This document shows positions 1 to 8,620 of a DNA stretch of 32,660 nt, one piece after another (the first letter of the stretch is position 1; each line of letters opens with the position of its first letter). The stretch is from Phycisphaerae bacterium (GTDB lineage: Bacteria; Planctomycetota; Phycisphaerae; UBA1845; UTPLA1): assembly GCA_030432035.1 (NCBI GenBank), contig JAUIHO010000033.1, forward strand, positions 1-32,660. Reading direction: 5' to 3'. Below the pieces are notes generated by a model, which searched no databases, was not told where the DNA came from, and saw only the letters and a list, made by a program, of their open reading frames with translations. Position numbers and translations under genes: made by a program.

Positions 1-1428
1 TGCGACGACGCCACCTTCGCGCGACGGGCGAGCCTCGATCTCGTCGGCATAACGCCCACTGTCGAAGACCTCGATCGCTACTTTGGCTGGAAGGAACACG
101 AGCGCCGCGAGAAATGGGTGGAGCTGCTGCTCAAGCAACGCCAGTTCGCCGACCATTGGACCGTCGTTTTCGGCGATCTCCTGCGCGAACGCGGTCGCGT
201 CAATGGCGCGCCGCTGAATTCTCTGCGCGACTTCCTGCATGATTCGCTGCGACTGAACAAACCCTACGACCAACTGGTGCGCGACCTGATTGCTGCGGAG
301 GGTTCTTCCGAGAGTGAACCCGCCGTTGCCTTTATTTTGCAAGACCGCGTTGAGGCCGACGTGCTGGCAGTCGCAATCTCAGATGCTTTCCTAGGCGTCT
401 CTCTCAAGTGCGCCCAATGCCACGACCATCCATTCGATTGGTGGACGCAGAAAGACTTTCAAGGCTTGGCGGCGTTTTACGGCGGCACGCGTCGACAGGT
501 TATCAGCCGCGACGACGACCGCGGAGCACGCGGTTTGGTGTTGGGCGTGACGCACAATGCGCGCCGCGCCGGTGGCAAGTTTCTCACGGGTGCCACGTCG
601 GAACTCGGTCGCGGCCCCGATGCCTTAGCCGAGTTGGTCACGGCGCGCGAAAACCCCTACTTCGCCCGCGTTGCCGTCAATCGCATATGGGCCAAGTTGA
701 TGGGCGTCGGGTTGGTCAACCCAACCGGCAACTTTAGCCCGCTCAATCCGCCGTCGCATCCCGAACTGCTGGATTGGCTCGCACTCGAATTCATCGACTC
801 GGGTTACAACATCAAACGCATCTTGCGACTCATCGCACTATCGCGCACCTATCAACAAACCAGCTCGGATTCGCTTAAGTCGTTTACGAGTGTGCTGCGC
901 CGCAACCGAACCGATGAAGACGCTGAAAACGACATCGTGCCCGGCGCGCTTTTCGAGGGCATGCCCGTACGCCGGATGACGGCCGAACAAATCAACGATT
1001 CGATCCTCGCCGCGACGGGTCATTACCCGCAGGGTTTGGACCGGCGTTATCAGGCGTCGTACCTCACGACCTATCCGCCGCGACCGCAAAGTTTTCTGCG
1101 AACCTTCGGCGCTTCCGACCGCGAAACGATTCCGCAGCACATGCAAAACGGCAGCATTCAGCAATCGCTGACGCTCTTAAATGGTGACTTCCTTAATCGC
1201 GCCGTTCGGTTTCATCCTGCGCATCCGTTTCGCATTTGGCGGCGCGAGCGTGGATACAACCTCTCGCAAATGGTCGAAGCGGCGTTTTATCAGGTGTTAA
1301 CGCGCAAACCGACCAAGTACGAATTGAAAGAAGCCCTGGAAATAATCGGCAACGGCAGCGACGACAGCGCCTGGGAAGATTTGCAATGGGCGCTGTTCAA
1401 CACGCGCGAGTTTCAGTTCATTCGATGA
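1..1428 (+). CDS. DUF1549/DUF1553 (PSCyt2-PSD1) protein, 5' truncated by window edge
   Basis: The reading frame is open from base 1, so the N-terminus lies outside the window. The first visible residues (RRASLDLVGITPTVEDLDRY) match the DUF1549 part of planctomycete cytochrome-c-like proteins. A CAQCHDHPF motif near base 410 is the conserved CxxCH element of this family. The second half is DUF1553, with NPYFARVAVNRIWAKLMG, the SHPELLDWLALEF block, the LSRTYQ motif and FLRTFGASDRE. These proteins are usually exported and encoded next to a DUF1501 gene, as here. The function is not established; a role in degrading or binding complex organic matter has been proposed for the pair. Family assignment is secure. 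Confidence 0.93.
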   Translation, partial: CDDATFARRASLDLVGITPTVEDLDRYFGWKEHERREKWVELLLKQRQFADHWTVVFGDLLRERGRVNGAPLNSLRDFLHDSLRLNKPYDQLVRDLIAAEGSSESEPAVAFILQDRVEADVLAVAISDAFLGVSLKCAQCHDHPFDWWTQKDFQGLAAFYGGTRRQVISRDDDRGARGLVLGVTHNARRAGGKFLTGATSELGRGPDALAELVTARENPYFARVAVNRIWAKLMGVGLVNPTGNFSPLNPPSHPELLDWLALEFIDSGYNIKRILRLIALSRTYQQTSSDSLKSFTSVLRRNRTDEDAENDIVPGALFEGMPVRRMTAEQINDSILAATGHYPQGLDRRYQASYLTTYPPRPQSFLRTFGASDRETIPQHMQNGSIQQSLTLLNGDFLNRAVRFHPAHPFRIWRRERGYNLSQMVEAAFYQVLTRKPTKYELKEALEIIGNGSDDSAWEDLQWALFNTREFQFIR

Positions 1429-1604
1429 TGGCTCGACCGCGCGAAGAACTAAAGCGATGCCTGCGATTTTCATAGCCGCGCGAGCGTCAATCAGAGCCGC
1501 GCCCGTAAGGAAGCGGTAACCGTCGCCAAAACGCGAAGAGGCAAGCAAGAAACAAGAACCATCGGAAAAACCCAACGAATCCGATAGATCGAAGCGAAAC
1601 GAAC

Positions 1605-2903
1605 ATGAGCAAACACACCTGCACCGGCTGCGACAGCTATCGCCAAATGACGCGTCGCCAATGGCTGCGCACCAGCGCCGGCCTCATCGGCGGCGCGGGC
1701 TTTCTCGGCTTCGCCGATCCGCGCGTACTCTACGCCAAACCGTCGGAAACGCGCACAGCCGATACCGTCATCCTGCTCTGGATGGCCGGCGGCATGAGCC
1801 ATCTCGACACGCTCGACCTCGCGCCCGGCACGGACCACGGCGGCCCCTACTCTCCGATTCAAACCGCCGCCGAAGGCATCGCGATCAGCGAGCACCTGCC
1901 GCGCATCGCTGACCGCGTCGACCAACTCTCGCTCATCCGCAGCATGACGGGCAACGAGTTCGATCACAGCCGTGCGTCGTATCAGATGCACACCGGCTAT
2001 CCACCACTCGCCAGCATTCAACATTCCACGCTCGGCTCGATCGTCGCCAAATACAAGGGCCGCAGCGAGCGCGACGATCGCCTGCCGCCCTACGTCACCA
2101 TCGGCCAAGACTGGGCCGCCGGATACCTCGGCCCCAAGTATGCACCGTATTACGTCGGCAATGCCCGCTTCGCCAATGCCAATCTCGCCGCACCGCAAGG
2201 CATCGGCAACCAGCGTTACCGCAGGCGACTGGCCCTACTCAAGAAATTCGACCGCAACTTTAAGAACAAGCACAAACGCAACGACGCCATCAAGGAATAC
2301 GGCGCCCATTACGACGCCGCCCTGCTGATGATGCGCCCGAAGACCGCTCGCGTATTTAATCTCGATGACGAACCGATGGCCCTGCGCGAACGCTATGGTG
2401 TTGAATCCGCCTTCGGTCAAGGCTGTCTTTTAGCGCGACGCTTAGCACAAGCCGGCGTGCGATTTGTTGAAGTCACGCTAGGTGGATGGGATACCCACCA
2501 AAACAACTTTGACGTCGTCAAAGACAAGAGCCTCGAACTCGACGTCGCCATGTCGGCATTGATCGACGACCTCAAGCGCAAAGAGATTTACGACCGCACG
2601 CTCGTCGTGCTCGCCAGTGAATTCGGCCGCACACCGCGCATCAACGGCACGCAGGGGCGCGATCACTTCCCGCAAGTGTGGAGCGTCGCCCTAGGTGGCG
2701 GCGGCCTGCAAACAGGCAGAATGATCGGCGCATCCGACGCGGGCCGCGCCGTAAAGGAAAAACCGATTCGCGTCGGCGATTTACACGCAACGATTTGCAA
2801 AGCCATCGGCGTGGATTACGAACAAACGAATTACTCGCCGGATCAGCGACCGTTCCGTATTGTGAAAGAGGCCGATGCTCGACCGATTTGGGAGTTGTTT
2901 TGA
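1605..2903 (+). CDS. DUF1501 family protein with Tat signal
   Basis: A 432-residue protein, the usual partner of DUF1549/DUF1553 proteins. The N-terminus carries CTGC followed by TRRQWLRTSAGLIGGAGFLG, a twin-arginine motif and hydrophobic stretch, so export by Tat as a folded, perhaps metal-bearing, protein is likely. The body has the DUF1501 signatures: a WMAGGMSHLDTLD segment near the start of the mature protein, LGGWDTHQNNF in the middle, and ASEFGRTPRINGTQGRDHFP near the C-terminus. DUF1501 belongs to the alkaline phosphatase/sulfatase-like fold; substrate unknown. It follows the DUF1553 gene by 176 bases, probably in one operon. Confidence 0.93.
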   Translation: MSKHTCTGCDSYRQMTRRQWLRTSAGLIGGAGFLGFADPRVLYAKPSETRTADTVILLWMAGGMSHLDTLDLAPGTDHGGPYSPIQTAAEGIAISEHLPRIADRVDQLSLIRSMTGNEFDHSRASYQMHTGYPPLASIQHSTLGSIVAKYKGRSERDDRLPPYVTIGQDWAAGYLGPKYAPYYVGNARFANANLAAPQGIGNQRYRRRLALLKKFDRNFKNKHKRNDAIKEYGAHYDAALLMMRPKTARVFNLDDEPMALRERYGVESAFGQGCLLARRLAQAGVRFVEVTLGGWDTHQNNFDVVKDKSLELDVAMSALIDDLKRKEIYDRTLVVLASEFGRTPRINGTQGRDHFPQVWSVALGGGGLQTGRMIGASDAGRAVKEKPIRVGDLHATICKAIGVDYEQTNYSPDQRPFRIVKEADARPIWELF

Positions 2904-2936
2904 TTCGACTTGATAAATGAGCAAACGAGCATCGCG

Positions 2937-4430
2937 TTAGGCCGACGCCAGCGACACGCCGGTCCGCTCGTCTGCATGACTGTCATCGCTTTGCCTGCCG
3001 CCCCGCGTCAACCAGCCCATCCGATGCGGCGTCAGCATCGCAAACGGGAACACCCACGACAGCGTAATCAACCAATACACCTGATACACCGGCAGCCACA
3101 CCCAACCGTGGTCGCGCTCATTGGCGTAGTAAATCGCCGCCGAAACCAACCCGCCGCCGACCACAGCCGCTAGGTAAACGGGCAACGCCAACGGCGTAGC
3201 CATCACCACCATTGCAGCGTGCGCAATAAACACATACGGCATCAACAGCGAGGCGGCCACCAACAGCATATTAAACCGCAACGCCGTCAATCCTCGCCGA
3301 CGCCCCAAATCGCCCATTAAAAACGACCACAGCACCAGCGTTTCGCGGACGTTGCTACGCGCCCAGCGCAGGAACATCAACGCCAACCCGATGTACGTCG
3401 TCGGCATCGCGCTCCACGCCACGGCCGTATCCTGATAAGCCGTTAGTGCCCCCGCGCGCAACACAATGTTCGTCAGCGCCCGGTCTTCACCCGTGATACA
3501 ACGCCGAGCGAGGAACGTCTGCTGCCGCCATGCATCCAAGTGCGGTCGAATCACGCTCGCGCGATACGCGCTCAACGCCCCCGGCGCACAAAACACACCG
3601 CGAAACGCATCCTGATACGCACGCACATATCGAAACGATAAGCTGAAATAGCAGCGCAGGAACCGCGTAATAATCGATTCGCTCGGATTGGCCACGCGCA
3701 CGCTCCCCGCTACGCAGCCTACTTCGTCATCGTTAATAAACGGCACTACAATTTCGCGTAGCGCGTCGGCCTCGATGCGCGTGTCGCTATCGACTGTCAC
3801 GAGGATGGCCCCCGTCGCCAATTGCATCCCCGCGTACAACGCTTCGCGCTTACCGCCGTTTTGTCGCAGTTGAATCGCTTGAATATCGAGCCGCGCGTCG
3901 GCCGCGCGTGCGGCATCGACGGCGCGCCGCATGTGCAACCACGTGTCGTCGGTGCTGCCGTCGTCAACGGCGATGATCTGCAATTGTTCGCGCGGGTAAT
4001 CGGCACGGGCCACGCTCTCGATCGCGCGGGCCACCTCTTCCGATTCGTTAAACGCGGGAATCACGACTGAAATGCTCGGCAATTCCGTTTCATCACTCGA
4101 AAGGCGGTGCGGTCGATACCGCCGCCACAACATCACACGCCAGGCAAACGCCCCCGTCGTCACGGCACCCCATGCCGCCAGCAACCAAACCCACGGTGCG
4201 TCAGTCGTCATCCGTGCACCGGCAGCCGCCAAACCTAATACGCGCCAGAAAACGACTAACAACACCACCACCAAAACCAACACGCCGCCGCCAAGCCAGC
4301 GGGCCGTCGTCGTTTCGAATGATCGTGGGTTGTCGTTATGTCTGTTCACAGCGCCCATGGCAGGATGCAAGGCCCCCTTCGTTTGGGGCAGGTTATACGG
4401 TTTACGCGTCACCAAGGGCATCATCGGCAA
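2937..4430 (-). CDS. Membrane-bound family 2 glycosyltransferase (hyaluronan synthase/NodC-like)
   Basis: A 497-residue processive-type GT2 enzyme. After about 45 polar residues come two membrane segments (about 46-66 and 80-100). The catalytic domain follows: SISVVIPAFNES (119-130), VDDGST (155-160) for UDP-sugar binding, the metal-binding VDSDT (213-217), GEDRAL (314-319) for the catalytic acid region, and LRWARS (364-369), which corresponds to the Q/RxxRW acceptor-site motif. Four or so further membrane helices end the protein. This layout fits enzymes that synthesise and extrude a polysaccharide. The start is uncertain: a Met at residue 25 (base 4358) would remove a leader without obvious function. 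It converges on the DUF1501 gene; no other polysaccharide genes are nearby. Confidence 0.85.
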   Translation of the reverse strand: MPMMPLVTRKPYNLPQTKGALHPAMGAVNRHNDNPRSFETTTARWLGGGVLVLVVVLLVVFWRVLGLAAAGARMTTDAPWVWLLAAWGAVTTGAFAWRVMLWRRYRPHRLSSDETELPSISVVIPAFNESEEVARAIESVARADYPREQLQIIAVDDGSTDDTWLHMRRAVDAARAADARLDIQAIQLRQNGGKREALYAGMQLATGAILVTVDSDTRIEADALREIVVPFINDDEVGCVAGSVRVANPSESIITRFLRCYFSLSFRYVRAYQDAFRGVFCAPGALSAYRASVIRPHLDAWRQQTFLARRCITGEDRALTNIVLRAGALTAYQDTAVAWSAMPTTYIGLALMFLRWARSNVRETLVLWSFLMGDLGRRRGLTALRFNMLLVAASLLMPYVFIAHAAMVVMATPLALPVYLAAVVGGGLVSAAIYYANERDHGWVWLPVYQVYWLITLSWVFPFAMLTPHRMGWLTRGGRQSDDSHADERTGVSLASA

Positions 4431-4663
4431 ATCTCGTCGCGAAGGCGCGGCTTACACCTGTCGCATACTGATTAAGACGCAAAATAACGCCCGGCGTTAA
4501 GCTTTTTGCATTATATTCGGACAAGCGATCCCGATCAGCACGCGTGCAATACCCAATAACGCAGCATTGCGATTGTTTGTGAAGGATTTCCCAAACAATC
4601 GTCGGCGGCCCAGTTTGTTCGTCGCGATCTCGAACGTCTCAAAACCGCGAATCCGAATCACCA

Positions 4664-5125
4664 ATGTCAAACGCCAACCACCCATCGCCGCACCTTCCCA
4701 ATCCAGATGCCGAAGCGCGGCGCGAGGCGTTTGAAGTCGCACGACTGCAGCATGCGCACCGTGCGTTTTGGATCGCCGTCGGGCTCGTAACCATCGCAGC
4801 CTTGCTCGCCGCTTGGCAGTCGGTCGGCGCATGGCGTGCCGACGCACGCGACGCAACGCTTATCGCCGGTGTAGATCCCAACACCGCCGGTTGGGCCGAA
4901 CTCGCCCTCCTGCCCGGCCTCGGTGAGTCGGTCGCCAAGCGTATCGTCGCCTATCGCGAAGCGCGGCGCGGCCAGATTGCCGATGGCGTGCCTGTTTTTC
5001 AAAAGCCTACCGATTTACTGCCCGTCAACGGAATCGGTGAACGCATGTTAAAGAAAATCGAGGGCTCGTTGCGCTTTCCGAACGGGCCGTCACCTGAATT
5101 TGACAGCCCCACAGACGGCGGCTAG
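4664..5125 (+). CDS. ComEA-like helix-hairpin-helix membrane protein
   Basis: A 153-residue protein with a polar N-terminus, one membrane helix (about residues 35-52) and a C-terminal helix-hairpin-helix domain. The HhH core is VDPNTAGWAELALLPGLGES followed by a second hairpin, LLPVNGIGERMLKKIEG. This is the arrangement of ComEA, the membrane-anchored DNA receptor of natural transformation, and of related type II secretion/HhH proteins. No other competence gene is visible, so a role in DNA uptake is inferred from the fold only. No strong Shine-Dalgarno sequence precedes the ATG. Confidence 0.8.
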   Translation: MSNANHPSPHLPNPDAEARREAFEVARLQHAHRAFWIAVGLVTIAALLAAWQSVGAWRADARDATLIAGVDPNTAGWAELALLPGLGESVAKRIVAYREARRGQIADGVPVFQKPTDLLPVNGIGERMLKKIEGSLRFPNGPSPEFDSPTDGG

Positions 5126-5167
5126 CTTTTCGCGCGGTAGCTAACACGCACTCGCCGAGGGATTGTT

Positions 5168-5539
5168 ATGGCAGTCGAACAATGGTCGGAAAACGTCATC
5201 CTCGCCACGTTGCAGGACGACCCCGCCTTTACCGAAGACATGAACTTGCTCATCGAGATGGTAGAAACGCGGCCCGGTTGCCATTGCGTGCTCGATCTGT
5301 CCGAAGTGAATTACATGAATTCGTCCAACATCGCCAAGATGTTGAAGCTGCGTCGCGCCCTCGCCGAAACCCCACCGAGCCAACTGCGCCTCTGCGGCAT
5401 CACCACCAGCGTCTGGGGTATCTTCCTCGTCACCGGCCTCGATAAGATTTTCGAATTCTGCGACAACGTCGCCAGCGGCCTGGCTAGCGTACAAATGATG
5501 GCCGGCGGTGATGATGATGGGGATGTGGACGAGGAGTAG
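5168..5539 (+). CDS. STAS-domain protein (anti-sigma factor antagonist-like)
   Basis: A 123-residue single-domain protein. The central segment LDLSEVNYMNSSNIAKMLKL matches the STAS signature, where a serine just before a helix (Ser52 or Ser53) is phosphorylated by an anti-sigma kinase in SpoIIAA/RsbV-type proteins. The C-terminus is acidic (DDDGDVDEE). In the family, the unphosphorylated form binds the kinase and frees a sigma factor or another output. No cognate kinase or phosphatase gene is adjacent, so the partner is unknown. It lies 43 bases after the ComEA-like gene and could be co-transcribed with it; GAGGGA sits just upstream of the ATG. Confidence 0.82.
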   Translation: MAVEQWSENVILATLQDDPAFTEDMNLLIEMVETRPGCHCVLDLSEVNYMNSSNIAKMLKLRRALAETPPSQLRLCGITTSVWGIFLVTGLDKIFEFCDNVASGLASVQMMAGGDDDGDVDEE

Positions 5540-5664
5540 GGTTCGGTTTCGGAGCGTCCTTCGTTGGACTGCATCTGTTTGCAATCATTCGCCGTCCAAC
5601 CTTGGCGATTGTTTCATTTTCGTGACTTATTGAGGTGCGAGTCCTACCAACGGCACGCCGAGAA

Positions 5665-7089
5665 TTAACGACTTGGCGCGAGATTGCGTCGCTGTCGGCG
5701 TGCGCGTCGCAAGAGACCACCTACAACCGTCAGCTGAAGCATGAGCGGCAGTGCGCCTGCACCGCAAATACCTGTTGCGGGCATGTTTCCGCCATCACCG
5801 TCGTCGCCGCCATCCGCACCTTCGTCACCACCACTCGATATCCCATCAAATGCCGCGAGGTTGCTGGACTTGGTAAGCCCATCTGCGGCGGGGTCGTTGA
5901 TATAGCTGGCCGGAAGCGTGACGACCCAGGCAACATATTCATTGGGCGTTGGACGGCCGCGGCCCGCGATCGTGCGACCATCAGCCGATACGGCAAAGGC
6001 CCAGCCGAACTCACGCCAGTTGGTGAGTTCGGTCACGCCGAATTCGTCGACTAGGATCGACAGTAAACTCTGCATGCCCTTTTCCGGTGTCCACACGAAG
6101 GGCACCATATCGTCGTTGTCTGCAGTTCCAAAGCCAACGATCACGGCACCACTTGCCGAAGCCGCCGTCGCCTCGCTTCGATGGGCCCCATTGGCAAAGT
6201 CGCCCAATGGCACCATGCCATCCTCTCGCGTCCAGCGAAACGCCTCATACTCGCCATCCTCCACATCGGCGCGCCCAACGACGACGAGACCATCACCCGA
6301 CACTCCCTCGGCGCGACTGAACGAGCCGCCCGGCAGGAAGCCGAGCCCTTCAGTGCCGGCGTCGGGCCCCCAAACAAACGCGTCAGTGCCGCCTTGCGGA
6401 TGATTGCGACGCCCGACAACTACCGTACCGTCGGCCGACACGGCATTGGCAGAAATCGTTCCTGGTAGTTCGATCATGCCCGTCGATTCGGTCCACACAA
6501 AAGCGCGATCGCCGCCATCGGAACTCGTGCCGCGGCCAACGACAACGGCACCATCTGCCGAAACGTCCTCGGCTTGGCTGTCGGTTCTGTCCCTTAACGG
6601 ACGCGCGTTTGGGAGATCGCCGAGCTGCATGATGCCCCCATCGGGCATCCAGCGAACAGCGACTCTTCCATCGTCGCTGACGGAATGACCGACGATGACG
6701 GAACCATCCCAGGATACCCCAGCGGCGACGCTGAGTTCTTCTTTCTCACTGGTCGGTATCGCGCCCAGTGATTCCGTCCCGACATCCACCGCCCATCTAT
6801 AGGCATTGATTGCGTCGTTCGCCTCTGCGTAGCCGACGACCAATCCACCGTCGCGTGTAATGCCGTAGGGAATGCTTTGGGTTCGAATTGCGCCCGGACC
6901 GAGTGGCGGCGGCGACGTCGACAGGCTCTCGATGACATGGAGCGTGACAGGCTGCGCCGTTGCCGGGATGCTGACCCCGAACAACATAGCAACTGCGATC
7001 AGCGCAGGTAATAGTGATCGATTCCTTGCTGACCAAACGCGATGTTCGGCAGCTGCGACAGACCTATAGGATATGTTCAGCGCGGTCAT
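5665..7089 (-). CDS. HAF-repeat extracellular protein with C-terminal sorting tail
   Basis: A 474-residue secreted protein. I place the start at 7089 because AAGGAG lies at proper distance upstream; an upstream in-frame ATG at 7173 would add 28 residues and bury the signal peptide. A signal peptide (hydrophobic LLPALIAVAMLFG, ending ATAQ) is followed by about six HAF-type repeats of roughly 45-50 residues, each with a VSADGTVVVGR-like strand and an AFVWT-like strand; these probably form a beta-propeller-like fold. The protein ends with a Gly/Asp-rich linker, Cys-Gly-x-Gly, a hydrophobic stretch and an RRARRQRR cluster, an architecture of C-terminal sorting signals of the PEP-CTERM/MYXO-CTERM type. 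It is probably processed and surface-attached. Confidence 0.88.
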   Translation of the reverse strand: MTALNISYRSVAAAEHRVWSARNRSLLPALIAVAMLFGVSIPATAQPVTLHVIESLSTSPPPLGPGAIRTQSIPYGITRDGGLVVGYAEANDAINAYRWAVDVGTESLGAIPTSEKEELSVAAGVSWDGSVIVGHSVSDDGRVAVRWMPDGGIMQLGDLPNARPLRDRTDSQAEDVSADGAVVVGRGTSSDGGDRAFVWTESTGMIELPGTISANAVSADGTVVVGRRNHPQGGTDAFVWGPDAGTEGLGFLPGGSFSRAEGVSGDGLVVVGRADVEDGEYEAFRWTREDGMVPLGDFANGAHRSEATAASASGAVIVGFGTADNDDMVPFVWTPEKGMQSLLSILVDEFGVTELTNWREFGWAFAVSADGRTIAGRGRPTPNEYVAWVVTLPASYINDPAADGLTKSSNLAAFDGISSGGDEGADGGDDGDGGNMPATGICGAGALPLMLQLTVVGGLLRRARRQRRNLAPSR

Positions 7090-7313
7090 TTTGCGTTCTC
7101 CTTCTGAATTGTGTTGGTTGCCGCGAAGCCGAGCGATGGATTTGACCAAACCCTGAAGCCCCCTATGCAGCAAAATGCCGGATTACCGTCGGAAGTAGAC
7201 CGACTGAAAGGAGTACACGCGATCGTCGCGATTCTGCCGCAAAAATTCTTTTTTTTTTTCGAAATCACAGCGTCATTTCGCGAGTCTGCGGGCCTGCCGC
7301 TGGGTGCCACTGT

Positions 7314-7345
7314 CGGGTGGCCCGGGTTGGTACTCCAACCTGGGG
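7314..7345 (+). repeat. Hairpin repeat element, copy A (inverted partner at 7406-7437)
   Basis: The element starts CGGGTGGCCC and contains the hairpin GTTGG-TACT-CCAAC, ending TGGGG. The outer bases CCCGGGTTGG and CCAACCTGGG pair over ten positions with one G-T wobble. The reverse complement of 7406-7437 has the same 32-base length, the same CGGGTGGCCC head, GGTACTCC core and TGGGG tail. It looks like a REP-type intergenic palindrome. Confidence 0.75.
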
Positions 7346-7405
7346 TCTCGATTCTATTCGACCAGCTTCGTGGAAATTTAGGGTTCACTTAGCAAGCAAT
7401 CGAAA

Positions 7406-7437
7406 CCCCACGTCGGAGTACCGACAGGGGCCACCCG
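7406..7437 (-). repeat. Hairpin repeat element, copy B
   Basis: Inverted copy of the element at 7314-7345. Its hairpin is GTCGG-AGTA-CCGAC as read on the plus strand. Compared with copy A, one stem pair changes from T-A to C-G on both sides, so the stem is preserved despite sequence change. Confidence 0.75.
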
Positions 7438-7558
7438 CCCGCCACAAGACGCCGCGTCATGCAGGTGGCAAGGTCTTTGACTTTGACAATCTCCTAATAG
7501 TCTCGCCAAGATACCATCGAGTTATTTTAGATCCTATTTTTCACTTTGGAGGAAGTTG

Positions 7559-7774
7559 ATGGCTAATGAGATAGAACGTAATCAGATCATCTCGCTCGTT
7601 CAAAAGATTAGTAATGCCGAGGGCTCAGAGGAAGAGCTTTACGCAATGATGGATAATCTTGTGTCAAGCGTTCCACATCCAAACGTAATTGACCTAATTT
7701 TTGACGCTGATACTGACCTAACTGCGGAACAAATTGCCGATATCGCTTTAAACTACCAACCAACTCAGTTGTGA
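7559..7774 (+). CDS. Colicin E9/pyocin S-type immunity protein family
   Basis: A 71-residue acidic protein starting at ATG 7559, preceded by a strong GGAGG. The segments IISLVQKISNAEGSEEEL and HPNVIDLIF followed by DLTAEQIADIAL resemble colicin E2/E7/E9 immunity proteins (Im9 family): the three-helix core, the conserved HPxxxDLI turn, and the final amphipathic helix, where Im9 has SPSGIVNTVKQW. Im proteins bind and block the HNH-nuclease domain of a colicin. No nuclease toxin is visible within the window, so this is an orphan immunity gene. By hand count its GC is about 43% over 180 bases, against 58% in a comparison line from the pgpH-like gene, which suggests acquisition by transfer. The family call is by memory of motif, not by search. 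Confidence 0.75.
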   Translation: MANEIERNQIISLVQKISNAEGSEEELYAMMDNLVSSVPHPNVIDLIFDADTDLTAEQIADIALNYQPTQL

Positions 7775-7838
7775 TGGCTCGGCAATGGCCTCTTTTGCGT
7801 AACGACAATCGTAGCATCTACAAATTCGGAAAGTGGAT

Positions 7839-8186
7839 ATGGACGCTCGGCAATTGATTAAGCACACCTTGCGATATTTCCACAAAAAATTAGTAGACGA
7901 GAACTTTCAAGCAATCATTGAACGTGCTGCGAAATCGAGACTATCTGTTCAAGAATTTGAACGCATCATCACCGACTATAACGCCACATTCGTCGTACCT
8001 CCGTTAGAATACGACGACGATCACTTGGTCATTTTCGATGTTGATAGCGAAGAATCGAATCGATGGATGGTGGACGCGCCGTTATGGTCCAAAGAAGAAG
8101 GTCTGTCGGATTTAACGCTAACACTTACCGTGATCAAAAAAGGCGATCGCCTTGAAGTGGAGATCGATGATCTACATGTCCTCTAG
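7839..8186 (+). CDS. DUF7668-like small protein, possible immunity protein
   Basis: A 115-residue acidic soluble protein. I prefer ATG 7839, with GGA eight bases upstream, over the GTG at 7833. Visible landmarks are a helical N-terminus (LVDENFQAIIERA, LSVQEFERIITDY), a proline pair VVPPLEYDD, a WMVDAPLWSKEEGLSDLTL strand region, and the C-terminal VEIDDLHVL. That C-terminus and the D-LTL-LTV strand are what I recall of DUF7668 proteins, which often occur among polymorphic-toxin immunity genes. It follows the Im9-like gene by 64 bases on the same strand and shares its AT-richer composition, so the two are probably one transferred unit. No enzyme motif is visible. Confidence 0.7.
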   Translation: MDARQLIKHTLRYFHKKLVDENFQAIIERAAKSRLSVQEFERIITDYNATFVVPPLEYDDDHLVIFDVDSEESNRWMVDAPLWSKEEGLSDLTLTLTVIKKGDRLEVEIDDLHVL

Positions 8187-8354
8187 CATTTTTTGTAAGT
8201 GACGATCTCGCCCTGCAAATTGCCCCGAATCGATTTGGCTTTCGAAACCTACGCAAAATTAGGCGCTTTGACGAAACGATATCGAGCATTGGAAGCAGCT
8301 TAAAGACCATTCCGGGGTATAGAGTTCAGGACACTTTCAAAATCCGCCGGGTGC

Positions 8355-8378
8355 CACTGGACGGCTCGCCCGCCAGTG
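8355..8378. repeat. Palindromic intergenic repeat
   Basis: CACTGG (8355-8360) pairs with CCAGTG (8373-8378) around a 12-base loop that itself can form a GG/CC pair. The preceding bases read CCGGGTGC, as in several other intergenic palindromes of this window. Confidence 0.6.
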
Positions 8379-8459
8379 CCCTGAGCGCTGAGACAATCTA
8401 ACCGCACTGCGTTACGGTGGGCCGTATCGGTACGTCGGTAGCCCTCCCCTGTCGGGTGC

Positions 8460-8485
8460 CACGCTTGCCCTTTAAGGCAAGCGTG
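8460..8485. repeat. Palindromic intergenic repeat (10-bp perfect stem)
   Basis: CACGCTTGCC (8460-8469) and GGCAAGCGTG (8476-8485) form a perfect ten-base stem with loop CTTTAA. It is headed by GTCGGGTGC. There is no T-run after the stem on either strand, so a simple intrinsic terminator is unlikely. Confidence 0.65.
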
Positions 8486-8620
8486 TGGACTGCATCGGCG
8501 GGAGTCACGGAACCCGCAGATCCTAGAGCCGCGCGCAGCATGACATGGTCACGTTAAAGGGTGAAAAAGGCACGCGCCAACACAAGACGAGCGACGTTCC
8601 GAACAGGTCACCCCTCCTAA

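Larger units (their letters stand above)
7090..7558. other. Intergenic region between HAF-repeat gene and immunity-like gene
   Basis: No convincing gene. It holds the upstream region of the minus-strand HAF gene, a homopolymer of 11 T at 7249-7259, and two inverted copies of one hairpin element (7314-7345 and 7406-7437). A TTGACA (7483-7488) precedes the immunity-like gene, but the only possible -10 (AAGATA, 7508) is 19 bases away, so a promoter is not certain. Confidence 0.7.
8187..8620. other. Intergenic region with two GGGTGCCAC-headed palindromes
   Basis: No gene was found in this 434-base stretch. It contains two palindromes, at 8355-8378 and 8460-8485, each preceded by CGGGTGCCAC or overlapping it, and otherwise unremarkable sequence. 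Confidence 0.65.

Noticed and set aside
7135..7190. Possible sigma54-like promoter upstream of the HAF-repeat gene (CGGCAT...TGC)
   Set aside because: The spacing between the GG and GC elements is one base short of the consensus and the flanks do not match.
7218..7259. Small hairpin (CGCGA-TCG-TCGCG) followed by a run of 11 T, as a possible terminator
   Set aside because: The stem is only five bases and 18 bases separate it from the T-run, so it does not look like an intrinsic terminator.
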